A DNA stretch of 32,201 nucleotides from Treponema sp. UBA937 (GCA_002293455.1 DBDH01000107.1:1-32201), one strand, 5' to 3'. Counted from the first letter of the stretch, positions 14,491-22,739 are shown. Notes: a model not told the origin generated them from the sequence alone. Translations and numbers: made by a program.

Positions 14491-16359
14491 TCATTGCTGC
14501 ACAACATGTATTTCAGATTCCGGAAACTTACAGGATGACACAGAAACTTTGATTTCGTCTCCCGGTTTTACATCTCCTTTAAAGGCCGTCTGCGTTTCCA
14601 GGCCTAATTCAGGAATGATAATCTGACCGCGGGGGCTTTTCTTTTCAAGAACAACGGCATCCCAAACGCTGCCTTTTTTTTCCGAAAGGAAAACCGTGAG
14701 CCAATGCATTTTAGATGCCCGCTCCGCCTGCACAACCGCGGATGCCGCGGCTTCCCCGGCGGCGAGGCGGACAAGAATTTCGTCCTCTGTTAAGGGCGTT
14801 TCTCCCCGCAAAACGGCGCGTATTTGCTGATGAGCCAGGAGGTCGGTATAACGCCGCAGGGGACTCGTAACCTGCGTGTATCCGTCAATTCCCAATCCCG
14901 CGTGAAGACCGGGTTTTGTGCCGAGCTGCCGCGGCCGCATACAGCGCCTCATCTGATACGCTCCGGCAAAGCCCGGAAGAATAAGGTTCGGCATGTCGCC
15001 GATTTCCTGACTAATATAAGGAAAAGGCAGCCTTTTTTGGACAGCCCAGGCAGCGGCCGCTTCTCCGGCCAAAAGCATACATTCCCTCACCATTCCAGCG
15101 GCTTTGTATGAAAAAACCGACTCAATATTGATCGTTTCTTCCGCCACGGTAATATGAATTTCAGGCATATTGATGGATATGGCTCCTAAATCTTCTCTCC
15201 GCCGGATATTCCGCTCCGCGATTTCAGCGAGTTTAGAGAGCAGCGCCGCGTCTTCCGGCGGGACTTTTTCGGCTTCGCCCCGGAGCGCCTTGTCAACATC
15301 ATCATACGTCAATCGGCTGACCGAAACAACGGAGCGGCAAATGTCAACCGATGTGATATTCCCCGCATCATCAAGCTCTATTTTAAAACTTAGAGCCGGC
15401 GAAGTCTGATCCAGGCCCAGAGCAAACAAGGGCAGAGCCGATTCGTTTATCATGCGTGCCGCTCCTTCCGGAAGGTACAAGGTTGCCCCCCGGCTGCGAG
15501 CCTCTTCATCCGCGGGGCTTCCGGCAAGAATACTGGCGGCAGGATCGGCAACATGCACCCAAAGATACGGACCGTCAAGAGAAACCGCGTCATCAGGATC
15601 GGCGCTCCAGGCATTATCGACAGCATAACTCCGCAGATGCGTTAAATCGATTCGGTCTTCATAAGGCGGCGGATGTATCGGTGTTTTGGCGGATGTAAGC
15701 GATAATCCGAAACGGCTTGGATGGGGATTCGTAAAGGGCGTCCAATAATTCACTGCCAGAAGCAGCCGGTGCGCTTCTTCCGGCGTTTCGCTTTTGCCAA
15801 TATCTTTTAATGTCCGGCTTTTATCAGATTTTCCGTAAGCGAGCGCCTCCACGTCCTGGAGGAAACGGCTGTCTTCCGGAAGATTGAGCTTCTTCGTCTT
15901 GAGCCGTTCAAGGAACAGCGCCCGTTCGTTTTGTTCCCGCTCTTTTTCAAGGCGTTTGTGTATATCATTTTCTACTTGCTGTTTTTCCCGCGGCTTTATT
16001 TCCGAAAGATTTCCGGTAAAATAAAGGCCGTCTTTCAGCAAAAGAAAAGCCGCCCAGGCTGTTTTCGGCGTGTAAGCGCCGTAAACCAGTTCCGCAAATT
16101 CTTTTAGCGGCACGGAATTTCCTTCCAAAAGCTCCCAACTGCTTTCAACATCACCCGCGGGAAGATTTTCATCAAGTTCTTTTAAACCGGAAAGCGGCCC
16201 CGGATGAATCAATTCGATGTCTTTTTCCCTGACTTTGAGCGTTTCTTCAAGCAAATTTTTGCCCGATTTTTCGCCTAATACCGAAATCGTTATTTTTTCA
16301 CCATCTTCTTTTACAAGAGCAGGTTTGTTTTTATAAACCGCTAAACTGCCTTTATTCAT
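14491..16359 (-). CDS. RNB-domain 3'-5' exoribonuclease (RNase II/R family)
   Basis: A 622-aa protein from the chosen ATG. The RNB catalytic core includes RSYAVDNAWSADPDDAVSLD, with the clustered Asp residues that bind metal, and the family end motif YTQVTSPLRRYTDLLAH. A C-terminal S1-like part (AVVLEKKSPRGQIIIPELGL) follows. The function is processive RNA degradation. The open frame extends another 80 codons upstream, but that part lies antiphase inside the DUF4130 gene, so MNKGSLAVYKNKPAL at 16359 is taken as the start. No strong Shine-Dalgarno is present. It lies 40 nt after the DUF4130 gene and is probably co-transcribed. Confidence 0.83.
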   Translation of the reverse strand: MNKGSLAVYKNKPALVKEDGEKITISVLGEKSGKNLLEETLKVREKDIELIHPGPLSGLKELDENLPAGDVESSWELLEGNSVPLKEFAELVYGAYTPKTAWAAFLLLKDGLYFTGNLSEIKPREKQQVENDIHKRLEKEREQNERALFLERLKTKKLNLPEDSRFLQDVEALAYGKSDKSRTLKDIGKSETPEEAHRLLLAVNYWTPFTNPHPSRFGLSLTSAKTPIHPPPYEDRIDLTHLRSYAVDNAWSADPDDAVSLDGPYLWVHVADPAASILAGSPADEEARSRGATLYLPEGAARMINESALPLFALGLDQTSPALSFKIELDDAGNITSVDICRSVVSVSRLTYDDVDKALRGEAEKVPPEDAALLSKLAEIAERNIRRREDLGAISINMPEIHITVAEETINIESVFSYKAAGMVRECMLLAGEAAAAWAVQKRLPFPYISQEIGDMPNLILPGFAGAYQMRRCMRPRQLGTKPGLHAGLGIDGYTQVTSPLRRYTDLLAHQQIRAVLRGETPLTEDEILVRLAAGEAAASAVVQAERASKMHWLTVFLSEKKGSVWDAVVLEKKSPRGQIIIPELGLETQTAFKGDVKPGDEIKVSVSSCKFPESEIHVVQQ

Positions 16360-16399
16360 ATCTCGTGATGTTATCCTAATTTCGCGATTAGCTCTAGCG

Positions 16400-17239
16400 T
16401 CAACAGTCACGGACCTCGGGCAAATATTTCCAATACCGTTTCGGCATAAACTGGAGCTGAACTTTTGGATTCGCCCTGCTTTCATTGTTGATTGCCTTAA
16501 AATACGAAAGCCACAAGCCTTCCCAGGCATCACGGTCCGTACCGTGTATTCCCGCAAACCAGGGATGATCAGGGTTATAAACTTCCAATTCCGCTTCATA
16601 TCCGGTGTTTTTGATGAGCGCTATACGGCGTTTTTCATCGGCAATTGCCCAGGGGCTGTCCCCGAAACGCAGGGTAAAATGTTCCGCTAAAATAGGAAGC
16701 ACAAAGTGATCGGGGGCGCAAAGCGCGGCGGGTATTCCGGCGTTTCCCAGCGAGAAGCGGAGAAGCCCTGAAAGTCTATGGGCTTCATGACCGGTTTTAA
16801 ATGACGCGTCCCGGACGGTTTTTACCGCCGGATCCATCCGGTTATTTCTCGCGTTTTCCGCCGCTTCCCTTCCCTCAAACGATACCGTTCCCGGCGGAAA
16901 GCCTTTATCAGCATTTCTCGCGGCCTGGATCAACGCAAAGCCGAAACGAATGATCTCCGCTTCTATGGGAAATTCACTCATCCAGGCGTAGACAAAATTG
17001 CTGTACCCCGCGGCGGACGCTTCGTAGAGTTCTCCGGCAATTCCGCTCAAAGTATCGGTGATGGGATTCTTTGGCGGTTTTTTCACCGGTTTTGAATCAT
17101 CAAATAAATCAGCCTGGAAAGCGTCGTTGTTTATCAATTGCCCTTCCGCCGATTTCCCGACACACATCGGCAGTTCGGTTCCGTTACAGACCTGTTCCAG
17201 AATCGCAAAAAGAGCTTCCAGGCTGCCGTCATATTCCAT
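16400..17239 (-). CDS. DUF4130 (TIGR03915-type) putative DNA-metabolism protein
   Basis: A 279-aa protein that starts MEYDGSLEALFAILEQV and ends in the DUF4130 region (HFTLRFGDSPWAIADEKR ... MPKRYWKYLPE). The family is found next to a radical SAM partner and is linked by genome context to DNA modification or repair; many relatives carry an added uracil-DNA-glycosylase domain, absent here. The ATG at 17239 is chosen because AGAGGA lies 9 nt upstream; the in-frame ATG at 17248 is too close to that site. It starts 13 nt after the radical SAM gene, a clear two-gene cassette. Confidence 0.8.
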   Translation of the reverse strand: MEYDGSLEALFAILEQVCNGTELPMCVGKSAEGQLINNDAFQADLFDDSKPVKKPPKNPITDTLSGIAGELYEASAAGYSNFVYAWMSEFPIEAEIIRFGFALIQAARNADKGFPPGTVSFEGREAAENARNNRMDPAVKTVRDASFKTGHEAHRLSGLLRFSLGNAGIPAALCAPDHFVLPILAEHFTLRFGDSPWAIADEKRRIALIKNTGYEAELEVYNPDHPWFAGIHGTDRDAWEGLWLSYFKAINNESRANPKVQLQFMPKRYWKYLPEVRDC

Positions 17240-17252
17240 AATCGTCATTCCT

Positions 17253-18515
17253 CTAAAAATCGAATAAAGGCAGCTGAAGCCCCGCGCCGTCCGTATCCGC
17301 AATAAGCCGCCGGATTCGTTTTGGATCGTCGGGTCTGTCCAAAAAGGAACCGGAAAGCGTCATAAAATACCGCGCGCGTTTTATCACCACGCCAAGCCGC
17401 TTTAATCCCTCAAAAGTGAGAGACCTGGAACGCCGCTGTTCAATAATCCTTCGGGCGGATGTTGCTCCCACGCCGGGAATCCGAAGAAGCGCTTCATAAT
17501 CCGCGGAATGTATTTCGATAGGGAAACGGTCCAGATGATGCAGGGCCCAGGCTGTTTTCGGATCAATTTGGCTGTCGAGAAAAGGATTTTCCGGCGAAAG
17601 AATTTCTTCGGATGAAAAATGATAAAAACGGAGAAGCCAATCCGCCTGATAAAGCCGGTGTTCCCTCACAAGCGGAGGTCCCGAAATATCCGGCAGCCGG
17701 GAATCTTTGCTCAGCCCTCTTCCCTTTGTTTCTAAAGGCATGAACGCGGAATAATATACCCGCTTAAGGTTATATTTCTTGTACAGCGCGCCGGAAAGAT
17801 GGATAATCTGCCTATCATCTTCTTCGGAAGCGCCGACAATAAGCTGGGTACTCTGACCGGAAGGGGCAAAACTCGGCGTTGCGCGAATCCGCCGCCGATC
17901 CTCTGCATATTGCAATGAGGTGCTGTTTACATCATTCATAGCGCCCAGAATCACTTTCCCGGATTTTTGCGGCGCCAAATGCCGCAGGCTTTTGTCCGTG
18001 GGAAGCTCAATATTCGCGCTCAGCCTATCTGCCCAAAGCCCGGCTTCTTTGATGTAAGCATCACCCGTGCCGGGAATAATTTTCATGTGGATATATCCGC
18101 CATAGCCGGCTTCTGTACGGAGCTTCTTGGCGGTTTTGATCAATTGTTCCATCACAATGTCCGGGTCCGCAAAAATCCCCGATGATAAAAACAATCCTTC
18201 AATATAATTACGCCGGTAAAACTCGATGGTAAGATTCACGAGTTCATCAACGGTAAAAGCGGTCCGCGGAATATCATTTGAAGCACGATTCACACAGTAC
18301 GCGCAGTCATAGCGGCAAACATTCGAGAACAGAACTTTTAGAAGGCTAACACAGCGGCCGTCTCCTGTCCAACTGTGACAGATTCCCGCAGGCATCCGAT
18401 ATCCCAACCCGCCGGTACCGGAACCGGAAGCCCGGCCTTCGCTTCCCGAAGAAGCGCAGGAAGCGTCGTATTTTGCCGCGAAAGCCAGAATGTTTATTTT
18501 TTCCGCCAAATCCAT
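17253..18515 (-). CDS. Radical SAM protein of the DNA modification/repair cassette (TIGR03916-type)
   Basis: A 420-aa protein. The radical SAM cluster motif CRYDCAYC (C-x3-C-x2-C) would hold a [4Fe-4S] cluster for SAM cleavage. An upstream stretch (CASSGSEGRASGSG, ... GICHSWTGDGRCVSLLK) is typical of this family. A C-terminal helix-hairpin-helix (LLRIPGVGATSARRIIEQRR) suggests DNA contact. The chemistry is unknown. MDLAEKINILAF at 18515 is taken as the start; an ATG at 18530 is also in frame. No Shine-Dalgarno is present, and the -10 box ends 6 nt before this ATG. It is divergent from tpx. Confidence 0.85.
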   Translation of the reverse strand: MDLAEKINILAFAAKYDASCASSGSEGRASGSGTGGLGYRMPAGICHSWTGDGRCVSLLKVLFSNVCRYDCAYCVNRASNDIPRTAFTVDELVNLTIEFYRRNYIEGLFLSSGIFADPDIVMEQLIKTAKKLRTEAGYGGYIHMKIIPGTGDAYIKEAGLWADRLSANIELPTDKSLRHLAPQKSGKVILGAMNDVNSTSLQYAEDRRRIRATPSFAPSGQSTQLIVGASEEDDRQIIHLSGALYKKYNLKRVYYSAFMPLETKGRGLSKDSRLPDISGPPLVREHRLYQADWLLRFYHFSSEEILSPENPFLDSQIDPKTAWALHHLDRFPIEIHSADYEALLRIPGVGATSARRIIEQRRSRSLTFEGLKRLGVVIKRARYFMTLSGSFLDRPDDPKRIRRLIADTDGAGLQLPLFDF

Positions 18516-18521
18516 ATAAAT

Positions 18522-18550
18522 ACTATACATTCGTATAGCAATTATTACAA
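18522..18550 (-). promoter_or_regulatory. Promoter of the radical SAM/DUF4130 cassette, implying a leaderless mRNA
   Basis: Minus-strand TTGTAA (18545-18550), a 17-nt spacer and TATAGT (18522-18527). Only 6 nt separate the -10 from the ATG at 18515, so transcription should begin at about the A of the ATG. Confidence 0.65.
18523..18538. promoter_or_regulatory. Palindromic operator candidate over the radical SAM promoter
   Basis: CTATAC-ATTC-GTATAG, 6-bp arms with a 4-nt centre, covering the -10 and adjacent spacer. The core ATACATTCGTAT (18525-18536) differs by one base from ATACATTTGTAT at 18648-18659. A repressor bound here would block the polymerase. Confidence 0.55.
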
Positions 18551-18600
18551 GAGCATAAATAGCAGATTCTCAATTTTTTATGAATCAACGATCAGAAAAG

Positions 18601-18629
18601 TTGACTGTAACGCGGTTTTTCGTTAAACT
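18601..18629 (+). promoter_or_regulatory. Promoter of tpx
   Basis: TTGACT (18601-18606), a 17-nt spacer and TAAACT (18624-18629), giving a leader of about 70 nt before the tpx ATG. Confidence 0.65.
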
Positions 18630-18640
18630 TGAATTGTGGA

Positions 18641-18671
18641 GGGGAGGATACATTTGTATCCCCCCTTTTTT
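18641..18671 (+). terminator. Terminator-like hairpin inside the tpx leader
   Basis: GGGG-A-GGATAC (18641-18651) pairs with GTATCC-CCCC (18656-18665), with a bulged A and a 4-nt loop, followed by TTTTT at 18667-18671 and more Ts. It lies between the tpx promoter and the ATG, so it could attenuate transcription or end a short RNA. Its inner part (18646-18661) is also a dyad matching the operator candidate at 18523-18538. Confidence 0.6.
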
Positions 18672-18706
18672 ATTTTCAAAAACAATATAAAAAAGAGGAG
18701 ATAAGC

Positions 18707-19216
18707 ATGGCTTATATCACGTTTAGGGGAGATCCTGTTAATACTTTCGGGGTTCTTCCATTAGAGAGGTCCAAAGCACCGGATTTCCGGCTGGCTGACA
18801 GCGATTTACAGGACCGTACTTTAGCTAATTTTGACGGCAAGGTAAAGATTCTCAATATCGTTGTCAGCCTGGATACTTCGGTTTGTGCGCGTTCCGCAAA
18901 AAAATTCGATCAGATAGCGGAAAAAGAAGATGATGTGGCAGTTCTGACCATTTCCTGCGATCTGCCCTTTGCCCAGGAATGGTTCTGCAAAACTGAAAGA
19001 CTTAATAATATTGTTTCCTTGTCTCAGATGAGGAACAAACAATTCGGCAGAGATTACGGCGTAGAAATACTGGACGGTCCTTTGGAAGGACTCTTAAGCC
19101 GCGCGATTGTTGTTATCGATAAAAACAACACAGTGATTTATACCCAGCAAGTTCCCGAAATAAGGCAGGAACCGGACTACGAAACAGCGATAAAGGTCGC
19201 ACGGGCCGTAATATAA
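18707..19216 (+). CDS. tpx: Thiol peroxidase Tpx
   Basis: A 169-aa atypical 2-Cys peroxiredoxin that reduces hydrogen and alkyl peroxides using thioredoxin. Peroxidatic Cys60 lies in SLDTSVCARSAKKF (usual form SLDTPVC, so Pro is Ser here) and resolving Cys94 in LPFAQEWFC. An extra Cys84 occurs where the family usually has Ala. The start MAYITFRGDPVNTFG has AGAGGAG upstream; the longer open frame into the leader is not coding. It is monocistronic, divergent from the radical SAM gene. Regulation may involve the leader hairpin and the shared dyad. Confidence 0.92.
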   Translation: MAYITFRGDPVNTFGVLPLERSKAPDFRLADSDLQDRTLANFDGKVKILNIVVSLDTSVCARSAKKFDQIAEKEDDVAVLTISCDLPFAQEWFCKTERLNNIVSLSQMRNKQFGRDYGVEILDGPLEGLLSRAIVVIDKNNTVIYTQQVPEIRQEPDYETAIKVARAVI

Positions 19217-19227
19217 CCCTTCATTTC

Positions 19228-19276
19228 GGCATGGTCAAAAAGCAAGCCGACTGTTTGCTTTTTGACCATGCCTTTT
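19228..19276 (+). terminator. Intrinsic terminator after tpx
   Basis: A perfect 18-bp stem (19228-19245 with 19255-19272; arm begins GGCATGGTC) has a 9-nt loop and is followed by TTTT. There is no T-run on the other side, so it serves tpx. Confidence 0.9.
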
Positions 19277-19286
19277 CGCTTTCTTC

Positions 19287-19871
19287 CTATTGATTAAAAA
19301 AAATTTCCGCGGCTTCTTTCACTCGATCAACCACCGCCTGATACTGATCCTTCAAAACAGCTATGTTTTGATTATAAAACGCGGTAAACTCCGAGTCTTG
19401 AAAAGGATCGAGTGTAATTTGGCGGCCCATTCTGCGGCTGAGTTCTTCTTCTTTTTGCCGCAATTTTGGCGCGTATTGCTGCACGATAAATTTTTCAATA
19501 TGTTCGGCTTCCTGAAAATATTCATATAAAGTCTGCAAAAGCTGTCTGCCAAGATTGGTAAATTCCGGCTTTTGTATGATTTCTTCCAAGCCCTTTTCCG
19601 CCGTGTCAACGCGTTCCAAGGCTTCTTTTTCCGGCGGAAGCATAATCTGCGAAACTAAAATATCAAATATCCCCTGTTTTAATGAATGCTGATCTTCTTT
19701 TGGGAACTTTTCAATTTCTTTTTTCAAAGAAATGTTCGGATTTTCTAAAAACTGACTGGCAAGCTTTTTTCCCTGCTGTTTTATAGTATACTGATTGATG
19801 CTGTTTTTATCACTTTCTACCGAATTCGTCCGTTCCAAAGCTATTTCCAAAGCGCTTTTTATTCTTGCCAT
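19287..19871 (-). CDS. Coiled-coil protein of unknown function
   Basis: A 194-aa soluble protein starting MARIKSALEIALERTNSV, almost entirely helical, with heptad-like charged stretches (about 90-150, for example LRQKEEELSRRMGRQ). No catalytic motif, signal peptide or membrane segment is present. It resembles a conserved treponeme-restricted family (possibly DUF6657, from memory and unverified). GGGGGAG precedes the ATG. It stands between tpx, which is convergent, and the folate gene, with 72 nt to the latter. Confidence 0.65.
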   Translation of the reverse strand: MARIKSALEIALERTNSVESDKNSINQYTIKQQGKKLASQFLENPNISLKKEIEKFPKEDQHSLKQGIFDILVSQIMLPPEKEALERVDTAEKGLEEIIQKPEFTNLGRQLLQTLYEYFQEAEHIEKFIVQQYAPKLRQKEEELSRRMGRQITLDPFQDSEFTAFYNQNIAVLKDQYQAVVDRVKEAAEIFFNQ

Positions 19872-19943
19872 ACTCTCCCCCTCGCCCTATAATTTTTTTC
19901 ACACCTGCTATGACACAAGACGCACTTACCGCTAAATTTAGCG

Positions 19944-20546
19944 TTATGTGCATATTTCAATATAATCATTTCCGGCACAAATTACATCAACTTTTTGATC
20001 AAAATTTTCCACGGGAACATGATCCACAAGCTGTTCTGTAAGACAAAGCCCCATAACCGTTACATTTTGATGATTATTTTCAAGGGACTCTTTCAATTTA
20101 GACAAAAAACGATCATAATACCCTTTTCCTCTGCCAAGCCGATGCCCTTTTTTATCAAAAGCCGCGCCCGGAGTAATAACGAGCAGAGGAAAATCGGTTT
20201 TATCCGGATAAAATAGTGCATGATGATCCGCACCGGGCTCTAAAATACCAAAAGCGCCCTCATTCCAGGAGCCGTCAAGAGAATCAATCTTGCAAAAAGT
20301 CATTTCATCTTCATCAATCCGGGGAACAAAAAGATTTTTTCCGTCGGCAAGAGCTTTTTCGAGCAAAAAACGGGTATCAATCTCATTCCGCATAGACATA
20401 AACAGCAAAATTGATTGAGCGTCTTTCCATATACATCTATTTATGATGAGCTTTCCGGCCTCAATTCCCTGACGCTTACATGTTTCCGAATCCGCCATTG
20501 AAAGTTTCGTCTTCATCATGCGCCGAAGATCGGCTTTTTCATGCAT
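19944..20546 (-). CDS. 5-formyltetrahydrofolate cyclo-ligase
   Basis: A 200-aa protein of the MTHFS family. The diagnostic nucleotide/folate motif PGAAFDKKGHRLGRGKGYYD is present near residues 125-145. It converts 5-formyl-THF and ATP to 5,10-methenyl-THF, recovering folate for one-carbon metabolism. The start MHEKADLRRMMKTKL at 20546 matches the family length; the longer frame upstream runs antiphase inside the DRTGG gene. It starts four bases after that gene's stop, so the two form an operon. Confidence 0.88.
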   Translation of the reverse strand: MHEKADLRRMMKTKLSMADSETCKRQGIEAGKLIINRCIWKDAQSILLFMSMRNEIDTRFLLEKALADGKNLFVPRIDEDEMTFCKIDSLDGSWNEGAFGILEPGADHHALFYPDKTDFPLLVITPGAAFDKKGHRLGRGKGYYDRFLSKLKESLENNHQNVTVMGLCLTEQLVDHVPVENFDQKVDVICAGNDYIEICT

Positions 20547-20550
20547 AACA

Positions 20551-20910
20551 CTACCCAATGCGCCGGGTTCCTCCTGACCGAAGCCCCGCTTCGTATATTT
20601 TTCCGCAGGCAAGGAACATGGGCAAATTGGTACCGGCCAGAATGATATCGCTGTCCTCCGCCATATCAATCATATCCTGGCTGGGGCGTTTTCCCCGAAC
20701 AAAAATAATAACCCGTATGTCAAGGAGTTCCGCGGTTCTGATAACCTGGGGATTTACAAGGCCGGTGAGCAGAACTACTTTATCTTTTACAAAGGCCATG
20801 ACGTCACTCATGAGGTCAGCCCCGCAGGCGGAATGAATCTCCAAGTCCGCCTTATCTTCGCCATTAAAAAACCGGCCGTCTAAAATCTTTACAGCATCTG
20901 CTACGGTCAT
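20551..20910 (-). CDS. DRTGG-domain protein
   Basis: A 119-aa stand-alone DRTGG-type domain (MTVADAVKILDGRFFNGE ... DLMSDVMAFVKD ... ILAGTNLPMFLACGKIYEAGL). In clostridia and Thermotogae such small proteins lie near hydrogenase, kinase or PHP genes, and their role is not settled. AAGGAG precedes the ATG. It is translated just before the formyl-THF cyclo-ligase, which may be only an operon of convenience. Confidence 0.72.
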   Translation of the reverse strand: MTVADAVKILDGRFFNGEDKADLEIHSACGADLMSDVMAFVKDKVVLLTGLVNPQVIRTAELLDIRVIIFVRGKRPSQDMIDMAEDSDIILAGTNLPMFLACGKIYEAGLRSGGTRRIG

Positions 20911-20961
20911 GCCTTCTCCTTTTTGAAGACCCTAGCACAATGTCAGTATAAATGCAACGGC

Positions 20962-20982
20962 AAAAAAAGCACCGGCAGGTGC
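20962..20982 (-). terminator. Intrinsic terminator downstream of lptB
   Basis: On the minus strand GCACC-TGCC-GGTGC is followed by seven Ts (A-run 20962-20968). It is placed 97 nt after the lptB stop and ends the pyrG-lpt transcript. Confidence 0.7.
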
Positions 20983-21027
20983 GTTTCATAAAATGTAATT
21001 TCTATGGAGAAGGAACGGATCGAAGCT

Positions 21028-21056
21028 CGGTGATTGAGGTTCTCTCGAAATCACCG
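21028..21056. repeat. Hairpin in the lptB 3' region
   Basis: CGGTGATT (21028-21035) pairs with AATCACCG (21049-21056), an 8-bp stem with a 13-nt loop and no T-run. It could be an mRNA-stabilising structure or a repeat; nothing decides. Confidence 0.5.
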
Positions 21057-21078
21057 CATTGGAATTATTCGCATTTAG

Positions 21079-21819
21079 CTACATCTTAAATTCACTGCCG
21101 AGGTACACTTCGCGGACGGTTTCGTTTTGAAGGATTTCATCGCGGCCGCCTTCCGCAACAATGGTCCCTTCAGCGATGATATGGGCTTGAGTGGTTATTT
21201 CGAGGGTGTCCCGGACGTTATGATCGGTAATGAGGATGCCGATGCCTTCCTGCGCAAGACGGCGGACGATCTGCTTAATTTCAAACACCGCAATAGGATC
21301 GATTCCGGCAAAAGGCTCATCGAGGAGCAGAAATTTCGGTTCCGACGCGAGGGCGCGGGCAATCTCGGTTCTTCGGCGTTCCCCCCCTGAAAGCGTGTAT
21401 CCCGGCTGTGTACGGACGCGCGCGATGCCGAATTCTTCCAGAAGATATTCAAGCCTTTCCTTTCTTTGTCTCTTTGATAGATCTTTCCTGCTTTCCAGAA
21501 TGGCATAGATATTTTGCTCGACCGAGAGTTTTCTGAAAATCGACGCTTCCTGAGGAAGATAGGCGATGCCTTCCCTTGCCCGCTGATACATGGGCTTTTT
21601 GGTAATGTCAACATCATCGAGTTTTACGATTCCGGCATTCGGATGATAGAAACCGACAACCATATAAAAGATGGTGGTTTTTCCCGCGCCGTTGGGCCCC
21701 AAAAGCCCGGTAATTTCCCCATTTTTCATGGAAAAACTGACGCCGTGAACGACTTCTTTTTTCCCGAACTGTTTGCGGACATCTACAACCTGCAAAACAT
21801 AGGTTTCCGGACTTTCCAC
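21079..21819 (-). CDS. lptB: LptB, ATPase of the Lpt envelope-lipid transporter
   Basis: A 246-aa ABC ATPase. Walker A GPNGAGKTT (41-49), signature LSGGERRR, Walker B LLLDEPFAGIDP, then a His switch in ITDHNVRDTLEI, all as in LptB. It powers extraction of an envelope lipid with LptF/G, which are not in this window. It follows lptA by 3 nt in the operon pyrG-lptC-(toxin-antitoxin)-lptA-lptB. Treponemes generally lack classical LPS, so the cargo is unclear. Confidence 0.9.
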   Translation of the reverse strand: MESPETYVLQVVDVRKQFGKKEVVHGVSFSMKNGEITGLLGPNGAGKTTIFYMVVGFYHPNAGIVKLDDVDITKKPMYQRAREGIAYLPQEASIFRKLSVEQNIYAILESRKDLSKRQRKERLEYLLEEFGIARVRTQPGYTLSGGERRRTEIARALASEPKFLLLDEPFAGIDPIAVFEIKQIVRRLAQEGIGILITDHNVRDTLEITTQAHIIAEGTIVAEGGRDEILQNETVREVYLGSEFKM

Positions 21820-21822
21820 TGA

Positions 21823-22437
21823 TTATTCCTTTATGGAGCCCGATATCGCTCCTTCCATCATGACATCTTCGGTTTCCAGATCCACCTGGATGAAGTCCGC
21901 CCGAAACTCATCTTCTTCCTTGTACACCACCGGATAGCCTCTAAGGTCCAGCGTTTCTTCTTCCCGGTGATACACGGCATAATCGGAGCGGCACACCATG
22001 GTATCTTTAAAAAGACGCACCGAAACTTGCAGAATCGCGGTTCCGGAAGTATCATTGTATTCAATAAAGCGGGCTTTTGCCACGACTTCGTTTTCTTTGT
22101 CTTCCATAGTGGAATTGCCTTCAAGCCGCGCAATTTTCAAGTTCCGGTCGTAGCGGAGCCGGTCGGTAATAAAAACGATCCCCCGTTCCAAATCTTGTCC
22201 CCAAACATTCCCTGAACAATCGATAAATTGATACTCATCACCCTGGAGTTCGATTCTATCAGCCTGAAGAAAGATCGTATCCGATCGGACCTCAGCATTT
22301 CCGGTAAGAATCGTAATTTCTCTCCCCGAAGCGCTCCCGCCGGTCATTCTGTCAGCTTTAAAGGTGAAATTTTCCGCCGCCGAAAGGGAACACAAAAAGA
22401 GAAAATTCACTAGACAAACGGCACAGACCTTTTTCAT
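21823..22437 (-). CDS. lptA: LptA/OstA-like periplasmic protein
   Basis: A 204-aa protein with a signal peptide (MKKVCAVCLVNFLFLCSLSAAENF) and an OstA/LptA beta-jellyroll repeat pattern (FKADRMTGG ... ITILTGNAEVRSDTIFLQADRIEL ... IDCSGNVWG). It would form the periplasmic bridge for lipid transport. AAGGA lies about 12 nt before the ATG, a somewhat long spacing. It is separated from lptC by a toxin-antitoxin module, unusual for this operon. Confidence 0.82.
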   Translation of the reverse strand: MKKVCAVCLVNFLFLCSLSAAENFTFKADRMTGGSASGREITILTGNAEVRSDTIFLQADRIELQGDEYQFIDCSGNVWGQDLERGIVFITDRLRYDRNLKIARLEGNSTMEDKENEVVAKARFIEYNDTSGTAILQVSVRLFKDTMVCRSDYAVYHREEETLDLRGYPVVYKEEDEFRADFIQVDLETEDVMMEGAISGSIKE

Positions 22438-22486
22438 GATAAATGATAATCCTTCATTTTCTGTATACTGTGGATAAACTTTACAA

Positions 22487-22739
22487 TTATCGAAACCAAT
22501 GCATTTTTACATTTTCACCAATTTCGACTTTCTCAAAATCCGTATGATCAGAAGTTACAAAAGTTCCATTTTCGATAATACATTCTGCAACCGCAATGCA
22601 ATCGCCCAAAGGAATTCTGTATTACGATCTTTTCTCCGTTGATAGCATCCTGAACTATATCTCGAACTTTTTCAGCACCAGGCTCTCCGGCAAGTAACGC
22701 TATCAACGCACATGCATCTAAAATGAAAATGGAATTCAA
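22487..22739 (-). pseudogene. PIN-domain (VapC-like) toxin with an internal deletion and frameshift
   Basis: The N-terminal part reads MNSIFILDACALIALLAGEP, with the first PIN Asp in place, up to about residue 42. The following bases then shift frame, and the new frame reads GDCIAVAECIIENGTFVTSD ... WFR-stop at 22487, which matches the C-terminal PIN region (usual form LxDxIAxAxA...LLTSD). About 50 middle codons, including a conserved acidic residue, are missing. A 63-aa product in the original frame is unlikely to be active. Its ATG overlaps the antitoxin stop by four bases. Confidence 0.78.

Noticed and set aside
16360..16599. 80-codon N-terminal extension of the RNB nuclease frame
   Set aside because: It overlaps the DUF4130 gene in another frame and has no RNB-family character, so the start was moved to 16359.
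18629..18706. N-terminal extension of the tpx frame
   Set aside because: It covers the terminator-like leader hairpin and is absent from the Tpx family. The ATG at 18707 has AGGAG upstream.
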